A stretch of DNA of 33,332 nucleotides from Thermomonas fusca DSM 15424 (GTDB lineage Bacteria; Pseudomonadota; Gammaproteobacteria; Xanthomonadales; Xanthomonadaceae), in assembly GCF_000423885.1 (NCBI RefSeq), contig NZ_AUIV01000031.1:1-33332 (forward strand). The letters are read 5' to 3'. Each line of letters opens with the position of its first letter. Within the stretch, counting starts at the first letter, position 1. A program made the translations under genes and the position numbers. The notes under the pieces are model-generated. The model had not been told where the DNA came from and did not search any database. It worked only from the letters and a program-made list of their open reading frames with translations. This document shows, one piece after another, positions 1 through 8,327 of this stretch.

Positions 1-283
1 GCCCGCCGATCCCGGCAAACCGGCGCATCACCGGCGTGTCGTACAAGGCCTCTTCCATCGCGGGGTCACTGAGTGCGTACCACTGCTGCAGGAAGTGGAT
101 GCGCAGCATCGTGGCCAGCGCGTATGGCTGCCGGCCTGGACGCCCCAGCTTCGGATAGTGCGGCTCGATCAGCGACAGCAGCGCCTTCCACGGCACTACC
201 TGCTCCATCTCCGCCAGGAACACCTCCCGCCGCGTCTGCTTGCGTTGGCCCAGATCTTCGGCGTCACCGAATGTCAGCTGCAT
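1..283 (-). CDS. IS5-family transposase, N-terminal part (cut by window edge)
   Basis: The reverse strand from the ATG at 283 reads MQLTFGDAEDLGQRKQTRR and continues through PWKALLSLIEPHYPK and GRQPYALATMLRIHFLQQWY to the window edge, about 94 residues without a stop. This is the conserved N-terminal region of IS5-family (IS1112/IS1478-like) DDE transposases, where a helical domain precedes the catalytic core. The DDE residues lie beyond the window, so activity cannot be judged. The gene runs away from the tniQ-like gene and belongs to an element whose end lies near 347. Family assignment is confident; subgroup is not. Confidence 0.85.
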   Translation of the reverse strand, partial: MQLTFGDAEDLGQRKQTRREVFLAEMEQVVPWKALLSLIEPHYPKLGRPGRQPYALATMLRIHFLQQWYALSDPAMEEALYDTPVMRRFAGIGG

Positions 284-350
284 CAGAAGTCATCCCGGAG
301 GTGATGCCCTATTGTCGCCCACAGGTGGCCAGTTGTTCAGACTTTCCCTA
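1..350 (-). mobile_element. Left end of an IS5-family insertion, inside the 3' end of the tnsD/tniQ gene
   Basis: The transposase start at 283 is followed by about 60 bases of leader and then GTTGTTCAGACTTTCCC (332-347), whose reverse complement GGGAAAGTCTGAACAAC has the look of an IS5-type terminal inverted repeat. It is followed by CTAG at 348-351, which fits the YTAR target preference known for IS5 elements. The other end is outside the window, so the target duplication cannot be confirmed. The tniQ-like reading frame runs through this junction and stops inside the repeat. Confidence 0.6.
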
Positions 351-2196
351 GATCACGGTGCTGCCGAAGCTTCTCGGGCCTGAACCCACTTGCCAACCGA
401 AGTCCCGTGGCAGTCACTGTATTACGGGAGGCGGCCAGCTTTTCGAAGGCATATGTGAGTTTTCTGTAGGTGTAGTCCTCTTCCGACTCCGTCAACTCGC
501 TCAAGAACGCCTCGGTTCGCGGCATCCGGCCTGCCGCCATACGGCTAAACACCAACAACGGAACGCCTGACAAACGTAATGCCAAGGTTGGTGTCGTACG
601 GCGAGGTGGCTTCAGTTTAACTGCCGATTCTTTTGCCCCTTCCAGTTTCGCCAGCACCGCACGGTCAAATTCTTCATCATCTACTCTGCCACGACCTGCA
701 CTTGGTGATTGGGTTGTAACCTGCTTCCTCGGTATTTCATCCATGACCGCACGTAACCAAGCTCTGTCATTACGCTCCAAGAACGACATCGGACCTGGAA
801 GCTTCTCATAGAGCAGTGAACGGGACACCTGTAGTCCCGTCTTGATGAAATCGGTAACAGCCCGACGGTTCCGCAACTTCGCGTCCTCACGCCTCGCCTC
901 CTTTGCATCCCGGCGCAATGACGCGTCATAAATGGGAAGCTGATCAAGAAAGGACGAATAGCATGAAAATTTGTCGAGTATCTGTTCCCGGGGAACACCC
1001 TTCCTTAGCATTTCAATCATTTCCCGGATCTCGGCTTCAGAGTGCTTGGCAGCATGTCCTTGGTTAATCGGACATGTGATGCCAGCCGAAATAATGCGCT
1101 TGACCAGCTTGCCACGAGGAATAGCTAACGCAGTCGCAGTCCTCCCAAGAACATATTCATTCCCTATCAGCGCACGTTCTAGTTCTGGATCTCTCGTCAG
1201 CTCGGCGCCTTCGGCAGGCGAATTACTGACGGCCCCATGTTGAACCCCGTTTGGTTGCACTGAAGAGAGACCTAACTCTTCGGGTTCGATTCCTAGCCCC
1301 ACAGTCATCAGGACCACGATGGCAGGATCCAGGCGATCTTTGCCTACGTTGAACAGTGTGGTGTAGCGCTTGACTACCCCATGCGAATAGCGCGTTGGTA
1401 AGCTCATTGCCGCGAGGAAGTCCTCACCATATGAATTCACCATCAAATCCCAGAGGCGTGGCCTTGATGGACGGCCATGATGCAACAGCCCAAGTCTGGC
1501 GCCCGCTTTCAGGAATAGCTGCCGTATCCGTGTCGGCTCGCTCCATTCGGTGGCATGCAAGATACTGGCCACTGCCAACGCGATCTTCCTACCCAGTTCT
1601 TTCTGGGCTGGATCCGGAATCGAGACGTCGGCGTGATCTTCGCCACACCCAAGAATCGGCGGCACATCAAATTTGTATTCAGTCCCGATTCCCTGCCGTA
1701 CCTCCTTCAGTCGCAGGTCATGCCGCCAGCATCGGGTGACGAACTTGACCTGGTGTTCGCGATGCCAGTACGGCACTCCGAATTCACGCAAGTCTTGGGC
1801 CACGCATTCGGCACAGAAGCGCAAGCCTTCCGGATGAAGCATGATTGAGGATCGCGGCGCCCCGCCCCATCCGCCGCGCTCACCAATCGCCTGCACGTAC
1901 ACGGCGCGCCTTTCGCGATCGTTGCACTCTTCCGAGAAGGCCAGCAATAACGGCGTTGTCGTATGCCGATAGATGATCGTCTCCAGATTGAGAACCACAT
2001 CCAATTCCGGAAATACCTCCAACACCTTGCCCAGGAACTTGCCACCGAAAGGGCTGACGAGGTGGCGCACATTTGCCACCCCCAGTGGTCGAACCATAGT
2101 CCACGCTGAGCTGAAAGCACTGCGCAGGAAACACCGGGCGAGCAGGCTGAAGATAGTTTCACCCTCAAACGGGATCGGCGCACTCCGTCGGTTCAA
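337..2196 (-). CDS. tnsD: TnsD/TniQ-like target-selection protein, C-terminus altered by IS5 insertion
   Basis: TniQ/TnsD proteins bind the target site and recruit the TnsC ATPase in Tn7-like transposition. The N-terminus has the family opening APIPFEGETIFSLLAR, followed by a zinc-ribbon pattern Cys-x2-Cys (FCAEC, C128/C131 from the chosen start), HREHQ and Cys-x2-His (CWRH, C156/H159). I chose the TTG at 2196: it overlaps the tnsC stop (TTGA) and has GGGAG seven bases upstream, giving 619 residues. The same frame is open to an ATG at 2286, but that adds an Arg-rich stretch inside tnsC. At 619 residues it is nearer full TnsD (508 in E. coli Tn7) than the short TniQ of CRISPR-associated transposons, suggesting site-specific DNA binding. 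The last residues, GKV and the stop, come from the IS5 end, so the native C-terminus is lost or altered. Confidence 0.82.
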   Translation of the reverse strand: MNRRSAPIPFEGETIFSLLARCFLRSAFSSAWTMVRPLGVANVRHLVSPFGGKFLGKVLEVFPELDVVLNLETIIYRHTTTPLLLAFSEECNDRERRAVYVQAIGERGGWGGAPRSSIMLHPEGLRFCAECVAQDLREFGVPYWHREHQVKFVTRCWRHDLRLKEVRQGIGTEYKFDVPPILGCGEDHADVSIPDPAQKELGRKIALAVASILHATEWSEPTRIRQLFLKAGARLGLLHHGRPSRPRLWDLMVNSYGEDFLAAMSLPTRYSHGVVKRYTTLFNVGKDRLDPAIVVLMTVGLGIEPEELGLSSVQPNGVQHGAVSNSPAEGAELTRDPELERALIGNEYVLGRTATALAIPRGKLVKRIISAGITCPINQGHAAKHSEAEIREMIEMLRKGVPREQILDKFSCYSSFLDQLPIYDASLRRDAKEARREDAKLRNRRAVTDFIKTGLQVSRSLLYEKLPGPMSFLERNDRAWLRAVMDEIPRKQVTTQSPSAGRGRVDDEEFDRAVLAKLEGAKESAVKLKPPRRTTPTLALRLSGVPLLVFSRMAAGRMPRTEAFLSELTESEEDYTYRKLTYAFEKLAASRNTVTATGLRLASGFRPEKLRQHRDLGKV

Positions 2197-3641
2197 GGGC
2201 TGACTCCCAAACCGGACACGCCGACAACGCCGTCGACAGTCAAGGCGCCGAAGCCGCCTTTTTCCAGCAGGCGGCCAAGTTCGCAATCTTCCACCTTACC
2301 TTTTTTCCTCCTGCCAGCCCGATCCGTTCCTTCCTTGGTCTCGCCGGGCTTGCCGCTTTCTGTCTTCCCCTGAGCGCCCACCCTGTCTGTCGCCGAAGAA
2401 TTAAATTGCGGTGGGCCTTCCTTCTTCTTCAGCACCTCCGTGTCACAAAGGTCATCCCACTGCGCCAACGCCTGAGGATTGTTCTCCCGCAAGGCAGAGA
2501 TCGGGCTGTCAAGCTGCCGGAAATGCCGGTTCCATGATGCGAGCAAAGAGGTCGTGGTTACGCATTCTGTATCGTCGAAGATGGCATCCTCCTGAGCCCG
2601 GATCATCAAGGGAACCGCCAGCCCACGGATGCCCTGGGTCAGGTCAAACAACTGCAAGGCAATCTCTCGAGTAAATTCCGCAGGCTTCTGAATCCACTGG
2701 TAAAGCCAGAGGATCTCGCAAAAATTCACCCACTCCGGATCGTCTCCAGAAGCCGGACGCATGAACTCGGTCACACCGCCCGCGGCGATGCGGCGGCCAA
2801 TTCGGAAAGTGCTCTGCAAAAGTTGCAGCGAAGCGTACGTGCCGCATACAACGAAGCAGATGCCACTTTCATCACGCAGGCGCAGCAAAAAGTTCAGCAG
2901 CTCGATGGCCGCTTGTCCTTTCGACGAGAACAGATTCTGTACTTCGTCGATCACGAGGATGCCCACGTGATGATTCGCCAAGCATTGCATCACCCCACGG
3001 ATGGCGGTGCCTGCCGACAGCCTGGGGTCGTCGACAATCTCAGCGGTGTAACGCGCCTTGCCTCCCAACGCACCCTCTGCCGCCGCCATAATCGAAATGC
3101 ACAGCGATTTGAGCTTACGGTCCTCGGGACAACTGACCTTGAGCCAGACGATCTGCGTTTCGGCTAAAGGCTTGCCTTCGTACTGCTCATGTTCGATGAC
3201 GCATGGCCCCAAGGCTCTCAAGCACGCCTCGGTACCGGTTGTCTTGCCAATTCCGGAAATTCCCTTGATGAAGAGAACGGAGCCTGCGGCCGTTCGCGCC
3301 GCCAAGGTTTCCGGCGACAGGCAAGCCCCCTTCTGGTGCAAATAGCTCTGAGTCTGGGGCGACATTGGATTGCGCCATGTATAACTACGACGCAGGCTAG
3401 TCGCCAGCCGCTCCAGCAACTGGAAATGTGGCGGCAACGGAATGAACAACGTATTCAACCGCGATACCAATTCCCGACGGATTGCGGCCGGGAGCTCCCG
3501 CTCTTCTGGCGAAAAGCGAGGCGCCATCGACATGGCCCCCAGAATCTCCTTATCCTCCCGAAGCACCGGAGGCAGGGCCTCGATCAAGGGGTTGCCGCGA
3601 TATTCCGGGATCTGGCTTTCCTCGTAGCGCGCATTAGCCAT
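2193..3641 (-). CDS. tnsC: TnsC-like AAA+ ATPase of a Tn7-like transposon
   Basis: TnsC couples the target selector (TnsD) to the TnsAB transposase and forms ATP-dependent filaments on DNA. The 482-residue product has a Walker A motif GISGIGKTT (residues 127-135) and a Walker B motif ILVIDEVQNLF (228-238), followed by a sensor-like stretch FVVCGTYAS. The N-terminal region includes LEEK-free helices and the YTWRNP segment seen in TnsC/TniB-type proteins. The C-terminal 80 residues are Lys/Gly-rich and low-complexity. The start overlaps the end of tnsB by eight bases, and its TGA overlaps the TTG start of tnsD, so translation is probably coupled. E. coli TnsC is 555 residues. Recognition is strong from motifs plus operon position. 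Confidence 0.88.
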   Translation of the reverse strand: MANARYEESQIPEYRGNPLIEALPPVLREDKEILGAMSMAPRFSPEERELPAAIRRELVSRLNTLFIPLPPHFQLLERLATSLRRSYTWRNPMSPQTQSYLHQKGACLSPETLAARTAAGSVLFIKGISGIGKTTGTEACLRALGPCVIEHEQYEGKPLAETQIVWLKVSCPEDRKLKSLCISIMAAAEGALGGKARYTAEIVDDPRLSAGTAIRGVMQCLANHHVGILVIDEVQNLFSSKGQAAIELLNFLLRLRDESGICFVVCGTYASLQLLQSTFRIGRRIAAGGVTEFMRPASGDDPEWVNFCEILWLYQWIQKPAEFTREIALQLFDLTQGIRGLAVPLMIRAQEDAIFDDTECVTTTSLLASWNRHFRQLDSPISALRENNPQALAQWDDLCDTEVLKKKEGPPQFNSSATDRVGAQGKTESGKPGETKEGTDRAGRRKKGKVEDCELGRLLEKGGFGALTVDGVVGVSGLGVSP

Positions 3642-5781
3642 GGCCTTGACCGCCTTGTTTCAAGAATGCGGACTTGACCAAGTCCAATCGATTTTGGGCA
3701 ACGACTTCGCGGTGCGTGGCTGCATGCGCCGCATCCGTCTTTGCGCGCGGGGCCTGCGTGGGATTTGAGTTCGCATACGAGCGCATCACAAACGCACCAT
3801 GATCCTGTCGCTCGCTTTGCGCATCGGCGCTGCGCGCCGCACGGATATCCTTGGCTTTACGCGATTTGGAGCCTTTGGATTGCACCTTCTTCCGCGCGAC
3901 CGCTTCGTCGGACAACTGCGCCAGTTGGCGGGCCTTCTCATGATCCTGGATGGCACCTTCGATGCGTGAACGCTCGTAGACCACATTGACCTTGCGATAA
4001 TATTCAGCAAGCTCGCTGAAGGTGGCGTTGTACAGCCTCAATTTCTCGTCCGCCAAGTAGGCGGGCTGCCAAATCGCATCCAGATCGGTCCGATACCAGA
4101 TCGTATTCGCGTGAAAATCGTCGACCGTGGCCTGCACATCGATAGCGCCGTACTGCGCGGCGCGCTGCAGTAGACCCGACGCCCGAAGATCAGGCGACAT
4201 ATAGCGGATGCCTTCCACGAACAAGCCGTTCTCGCGGATGGACGCATCCACCTTGCGCAGCAGCGAGGTATAGATGAACCCAGGTTCCTCGATCCTGGCG
4301 CACGGCACCAAGCTCCGCATGCCCCATCGCCAGAGCGTGATGCGCGAGATCAGCTCGTACCCTTGTTCGATCATCTGCGGAGGGATCGCGCTTTTCGGCG
4401 CCGCCTGGTGGTTGTACGCGATCGCCGACAGCAAGAACGCTCGCATCGCATCGTAGTGGGTCAACGCCGCGTCTCTCTTCGGATCTCGCTGCGTCCGATT
4501 CTCTTTCTTCCCGTAGCCCGCCAACTTGCGAATTTCACTCGCCTTCCACCCGCTGAACCATCCCTCGACGGTCCCCTTCATTTCTGGACGGTAGGGTGCG
4601 GCCGTCTGGACGATGGTATTGAACTCGGCAGGGAGCGCTTCGGAGGCGTCGGACACCAGTTCGCCGCGATCGGAAGTGAGGTACCTCGGGACATGGTGAC
4701 AAGGCCAGTCCGGGTCGATGTCGATATCCCACCGTTCGCACAGTTCCTTCTTCGACGTGAAGGTGTTGAACAAGGCAACTTGCGCCGCTTTATAGCCCGC
4801 ATGGAACACGCCCATGGCACCACCGACGCAAACGGTCGACCACACGTCCAGCAATGCGTAGGCATTGGCCGACCCAATGTTCTGATCCAGATCGAACTCG
4901 GAGACCAGTTCCAATCGTCCGCCAGTCGCATCGATTTCGTAGCGATACCCAGGCCCCAGCACGCCATCCTTGGCCGTTCCCGAATGAGCCGACGACGAGA
5001 CATAGCGAGTCTTCTTAACCCCCTTGCGCTGTATTTCTTCCGCCACGACCCGGAACTGCTTGAATGTCGGGCGTTGGGACTCGGGGACAAGCGCCGTCTT
5101 GACCGTACCGTTGGACACCTTGATCGTACGAGTGAAGTCCTCCACCAGGAATTTCCGGTAGGCGACCCTCATCTTTTCCTTGGCGCCGATCACAAGATCA
5201 ATGACCGCAGCTTCGATGCGCGGCCTGAAATCGCTGGCCGGTTTATCCGATGCAATACCGCCGGGCAATGGCTTCCTGCCACGCTTGTTGGTCCCCGGCT
5301 TCTGCTTGGCTCCGGGTGCGCCTCGACGGTCGAAGTCCATGCATAGGCCATACAGATGGCATCCCGCGCGCAGCACCTTGTAGAGCATTCGCCGCACCGT
5401 TATCTGCGGCCGCTGTGTTGCCGCTGCGATCTGCTCGATCGCCCGCGCCCGCCCCTTCGTTTCCAGAAGCGAACCACGCGCCTCGCCAGTCACGATCGGA
5501 CGAAAGTGAGGCTCCCAAAAGTCGTACTCTGACTTCGCCTTCGGCGACAACTCCTTCGGATCCTTCCGCAAGCGCCGCACGGTGGCATCCAACACCAATC
5601 CGCCACTCTCAAGCGCTTCTTTCACGGCCTCGAAAGACACTTTCTCTGGTCCTTTCGTCTGCGTCAGCAATGGCATGAAGACTGCATGCCCCGCCTCATC
5701 TATCCCTAGAAAAACCGCTCGTTCCGCGAACCATTTGATGCCTTTGTCCGCGGGCTCGACGATGGCATTCTCATACAGCAT
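3634..5781 (-). CDS. tnsB: TnsB-like DDE transposase of a Tn7-like transposon
   Basis: TnsB binds the transposon ends and joins the 3' ends to target DNA. The 715-residue product (E. coli TnsB: 702) carries N-terminal helix-turn-helix-like segments around residues 110-140 and an rve/DDE core with YEIDATGG (D284), LTSDRGEL (D371) and EMKGTVEGWF (E406), the expected D-D-E spacing for Mu/TnsB-type transposases. A Mu-type beta-barrel follows the core. The basic C-terminus (about 640-715) would contact TnsC or TnsA. The start overlaps the tnsA stop by 11 bases and the end overlaps tnsC by 8. No frameshift or missing catalytic residue is seen, so the protein could be active. Confidence 0.93.
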   Translation of the reverse strand: MLYENAIVEPADKGIKWFAERAVFLGIDEAGHAVFMPLLTQTKGPEKVSFEAVKEALESGGLVLDATVRRLRKDPKELSPKAKSEYDFWEPHFRPIVTGEARGSLLETKGRARAIEQIAAATQRPQITVRRMLYKVLRAGCHLYGLCMDFDRRGAPGAKQKPGTNKRGRKPLPGGIASDKPASDFRPRIEAAVIDLVIGAKEKMRVAYRKFLVEDFTRTIKVSNGTVKTALVPESQRPTFKQFRVVAEEIQRKGVKKTRYVSSSAHSGTAKDGVLGPGYRYEIDATGGRLELVSEFDLDQNIGSANAYALLDVWSTVCVGGAMGVFHAGYKAAQVALFNTFTSKKELCERWDIDIDPDWPCHHVPRYLTSDRGELVSDASEALPAEFNTIVQTAAPYRPEMKGTVEGWFSGWKASEIRKLAGYGKKENRTQRDPKRDAALTHYDAMRAFLLSAIAYNHQAAPKSAIPPQMIEQGYELISRITLWRWGMRSLVPCARIEEPGFIYTSLLRKVDASIRENGLFVEGIRYMSPDLRASGLLQRAAQYGAIDVQATVDDFHANTIWYRTDLDAIWQPAYLADEKLRLYNATFSELAEYYRKVNVVYERSRIEGAIQDHEKARQLAQLSDEAVARKKVQSKGSKSRKAKDIRAARSADAQSERQDHGAFVMRSYANSNPTQAPRAKTDAAHAATHREVVAQNRLDLVKSAFLKQGGQGHG

Positions 5782-6757
5782 CGCGCACCCCCAGCAAAGG
5801 CAAGGGGCAATCCATACTCAGCGGACAGGACATATCCAACGGCAGCCAGCGCCGCCATGCGGCATGACCCAGCGCCTCGAACATGGCTTGCGCGCCCCAT
5901 CCCGAGGATTCAATTAGCGCTCTCAATGGCCGCATGCGCCACTTGGCCGAGGCCACCCTTTGGGCGACATCCGCAGCGCGTGATTGACCCTCGGCGCTGC
6001 GCCATGCTTTTCCGGATGGGCGCAACAAAGCCAGGTTGCGCACCTGGACTGGATCGAAATGCGATTGCGTCACCAATCGCCAAGGAATATTCCGGCAGTC
6101 CCAGTAGCGCTTTTCGATCTGAAGCTTCTCGAGCGTCCGCGGCAACCCCTTCATTCCGGGATGCAATGCCTCATCCCGTTTCACGGACAACACGAAGGGC
6201 CCACCCGATGGTTCCCCGCGCAGGACGAACAAGTCGCTGGTCATGACGATGGGCACGCGTGTTCCCGGGTACGTCGGATGTCGAAGTCCGAGTTCCTCGG
6301 CGATCTCCACGGTCTCCTCTCGCGGCAGCAAGGCGAACTGTTCACGTATCTCGATCACGCCAAGAGCGAAGTCCGTCTGCAGGAGATGACCGGTTTCCAC
6401 ATCGGAATAAGTATTGTGGATACGCTTGTGCCGGAGCGCCGCGATGCGAGTCGATCGCCCCAAAGAAGGCACGTCTCTGACCTTGGCCCAAGGCGAATAC
6501 GCATCCCCCTCGCCTTGGCCGAATCCCTTCTTAACCCAGTTCTGAACATCCGTCTCTGTGATGTCCCGGCGCTTCCTGACCATCTGCTGGCTTTCCCGGC
6601 TTGAAGAAGGGGGCCGCACCAAAGAGCCATAGGCGTTCTTTGATGCAATCTCTTTTCGGGGAAGCATGATTGGCTCTTGTCGCACGGATTGCGACTGGAA
6701 ATTCAGAACGCGCAGTTTTGGGGGGGGCGGGCTGAATCCGCACTTCCGCTTCGCCAT
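5771..6757 (-). CDS. tnsA: TnsA-like endonuclease of a Tn7-like transposon
   Basis: TnsA is the restriction-endonuclease-fold partner of TnsB that cuts the 5' strands and enables cut-and-paste transposition. The product aligns by eye with E. coli TnsA over its whole length: FGQGEGDAYSPW, VPSLGRSTRI, then SDVE (E121, E63 in Tn7), IEIREQFALLP, MTSDLFV (D175, D114 in Tn7) and FVLSVKRD (K193, K132 in Tn7). All three catalytic positions are present. The ATG at 6757 gives 328 residues, but the first 60 have no counterpart in E. coli TnsA and cross an eight-G run at 6720-6727. Starts at 6667 (with AAGAG six bases upstream) or 6580 are realistic alternatives. Confidence 0.9.
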   Translation of the reverse strand: MAKRKCGFSPPPPKLRVLNFQSQSVRQEPIMLPRKEIASKNAYGSLVRPPSSSRESQQMVRKRRDITETDVQNWVKKGFGQGEGDAYSPWAKVRDVPSLGRSTRIAALRHKRIHNTYSDVETGHLLQTDFALGVIEIREQFALLPREETVEIAEELGLRHPTYPGTRVPIVMTSDLFVLRGEPSGGPFVLSVKRDEALHPGMKGLPRTLEKLQIEKRYWDCRNIPWRLVTQSHFDPVQVRNLALLRPSGKAWRSAEGQSRAADVAQRVASAKWRMRPLRALIESSGWGAQAMFEALGHAAWRRWLPLDMSCPLSMDCPLPLLGVRDAV

Positions 6758-6869
6758 GAATTGCCCGCAGTTCAGTGTTCAAGGTCGTGCAGCCCTGCCC
6801 AACTGATTCACAGATTCAAGCCGAGCTTCCTGCAGATTGTTGGAGCGCAGGGATAACCGGTCACGCAAT

Positions 6870-6935
6870 TGGCACTCGAACTCGGCGTGCCACGCAACCG
6901 GCTCTACAAGTGGCGCGAAACCCTGAGCGGTCGGG
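6870..6935 (+). pseudogene. IS3-type OrfA fragment (helix-turn-helix)
   Basis: The forward strand reads TQLALELGVPRNRLYKWRE, the recognition-helix part of an IS3-family OrfA (HTH_Tnp_1). A stop lies just upstream in the same frame, and no further OrfA or OrfB sequence follows. Only about 20 codons survive. The fragment is joined directly to the truncated 3' end of imuA and may mark the deletion that removed the rest of imuA and the tnsA-side end of the Tn7-like element. Confidence 0.6.
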
Positions 6936-7412
6936 TCGCGAACACCAGCGTGCGGCCCGATTCGGCGGCCACCTGCAATCGCCGCAAGGCGCGGTCGTCG
7001 GCGGTCATCGGCCAGCACAGCACCGCGCCGCAGCTGCCCGAGCGCAGGCACTGCTCCGTGGCCCACAGCGCATCGCGCGGCGAAGCCGCCTCGACCACCT
7101 CCAGCTGCCGCAATTCGATCCCCGCCGCCTGCCAGCCGGCGCGAACGGAATGTAGGGCGGCGCCACCAGCACGATGCGCTTGCCAGCCTGCGACAGCCGC
7201 GCCAATGCCGGCCAGAGCAGTCGCAGTTCGCCGACCCCATCGACCGGGATCAACAGCTCGCTCAGTGCCGCCTCGGCCCAGCCACCGGTAGGCAGCGCCG
7301 CGTCCAGCACGGCATGCCCCGTGGGTTGCGCGCTCGGCGGTAACGCCGCCGGCTGACCTCTCCAGACGCGCCGCTCGTGCAGCAGCGCGTCGATCGCGAC
7401 CACGGCGCCCAT
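6930..7412 (-). pseudogene. imuA: imuA remnant, frameshifted and 3'-truncated
   Basis: ImuA is the RecA-like accessory protein of the ImuA-ImuB-DnaE2 mutasome used in SOS mutagenesis. The frame from the ATG at 7412 encodes the ImuA N-terminal part (HAVLDAALPTGGWAEAALSE, then GKRIVLVAPPYIPF). After about 7150 the homology moves to another frame, which encodes GIELRQLEVVEAASPRDALW, LRSGSCGAVLCWP and ALRRLQVAAESGRTLVF, all typical of ImuA. That frame then runs into transposase sequence near 6935 and ends RVSRHL. So there is one single-base frameshift and a lost C-terminus. The ATG lies a base beyond the lexA2 stop (TGACATG), as in intact lexA-imuA operons. imuB and dnaE2 are absent from the window. 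Confidence 0.82.
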
Positions 7413-7413
7413 G

Positions 7414-8021
<608 letters not shown>

Positions 8022-8023
8022 GG

Positions 8024-8035
8024 GTACATTTGTAC
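8024..8035. promoter_or_regulatory. LexA2-type operator (GTACATTTGTAC)
   Basis: GTACATTTGTAC reads GTACAAATGTAC on the minus strand. It is a palindrome with a 4-base centre and matches, from memory, the LexA2 box reported for Xanthomonas (TGTACAAATGTACA). It sits two bases upstream of the lexA2 GTG start, a good place for autorepression. Confidence 0.65.
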
Positions 8036-8084
8036 TCCATTTCTAAATTGGGCGCCTCGATTTCCATTAATGTCCTGCAAACTT

Positions 8085-8125
8085 CAGTACATAGCACTGT
8101 TCTAGTAGCAATAAATACAGTACAT
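8085..8125. promoter_or_regulatory. Paired CAGTACAT repeats upstream of the seven-gene operon
   Basis: The octamer CAGTACAT occurs at 8085-8092 and again at 8118-8125, 33 bases apart (about three helical turns), just before the ATG at 8133. The first copy lies in the inverted repeat AGTAC-ATA-GCACT. Their GTACAT core is shared with the LexA2-type operator at 8024. They could be operators for the ribbon-helix-helix protein of the operon or for LexA2. A TAAATA at 8112-8117 could serve as a -10 box, without a clear -35 partner. Function is inferred. Confidence 0.4.
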
Positions 8126-8132
8126 TCAAGTC

Positions 8133-8327
8133 ATGTCAAAGGGCCGCCCAAGAACCAAGACAGCCATCGTGCAGCTGCGGATGCCGCCGCAACTGAAGGC
8201 GGCGGCCGAAGTAGCGGCCAAGCTTGACCACAGGAGCCTGACCGGCTTCATCGAGGTCCTGATCCTCAACCACTGCAAGACCCACGACATCCCCGTTACC
8301 GATGCCCACCAAGAGACCAGCCCATGA
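8133..8327 (+). CDS. Small ribbon-helix-helix protein, putative operon regulator
   Basis: A 64-residue basic protein with a ribbon-helix-helix (CopG/Arc/MetJ-like) pattern: a beta strand TAIVQLRMPPQL, helix A KAAAEVAAKLDHR, then SLTGFIEVLILNHC as helix B. Such proteins bind operators as dimers and often regulate their own operon or act as antitoxins. It is the first gene of the operon, and its TGA overlaps the ATG of the NADAR gene (ATGA), so the two are probably translated together. The paired CAGTACAT repeats directly upstream would suit autoregulation. Fold assignment comes from the residue pattern only. Confidence 0.72.
   Translation: MSKGRPRTKTAIVQLRMPPQLKAAAEVAAKLDHRSLTGFIEVLILNHCKTHDIPVTDAHQETSP

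Larger units (their letters stand above)
337..6757 (-). mobile_element. Tn7-like core transposition module tnsABCD
   Basis: Four genes in the Tn7 order tnsA-tnsB-tnsC-tnsD overlap one another on the minus strand. In Tn7 the tnsA side lies next to the right end, so the end with its TnsB-binding repeats would be expected just beyond 6757. I see no set of about 20-bp repeats there; the sequence passes into a transposase remnant at about 6870 and a truncated imuA. The right end is therefore deleted or unrecognisable. Cargo would lie beyond tnsD, outside the window. There are no Cas genes or repeats, so nothing suggests a CRISPR-guided transposon. Confidence 0.75.

Noticed and set aside
4363..5346. 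Long plus-strand open frame (327 codons) opposite tnsB
   Set aside because: It is the antisense shadow of tnsB in high-GC DNA, with no domain, no ribosome-binding site and Arg-rich random composition.
337..6757. CRISPR-associated transposon
   Set aside because: TnsD is long rather than a short TniQ, tnsA is a separate gene in a classical tnsABCD set, and no cas gene or repeat array is present in the window.
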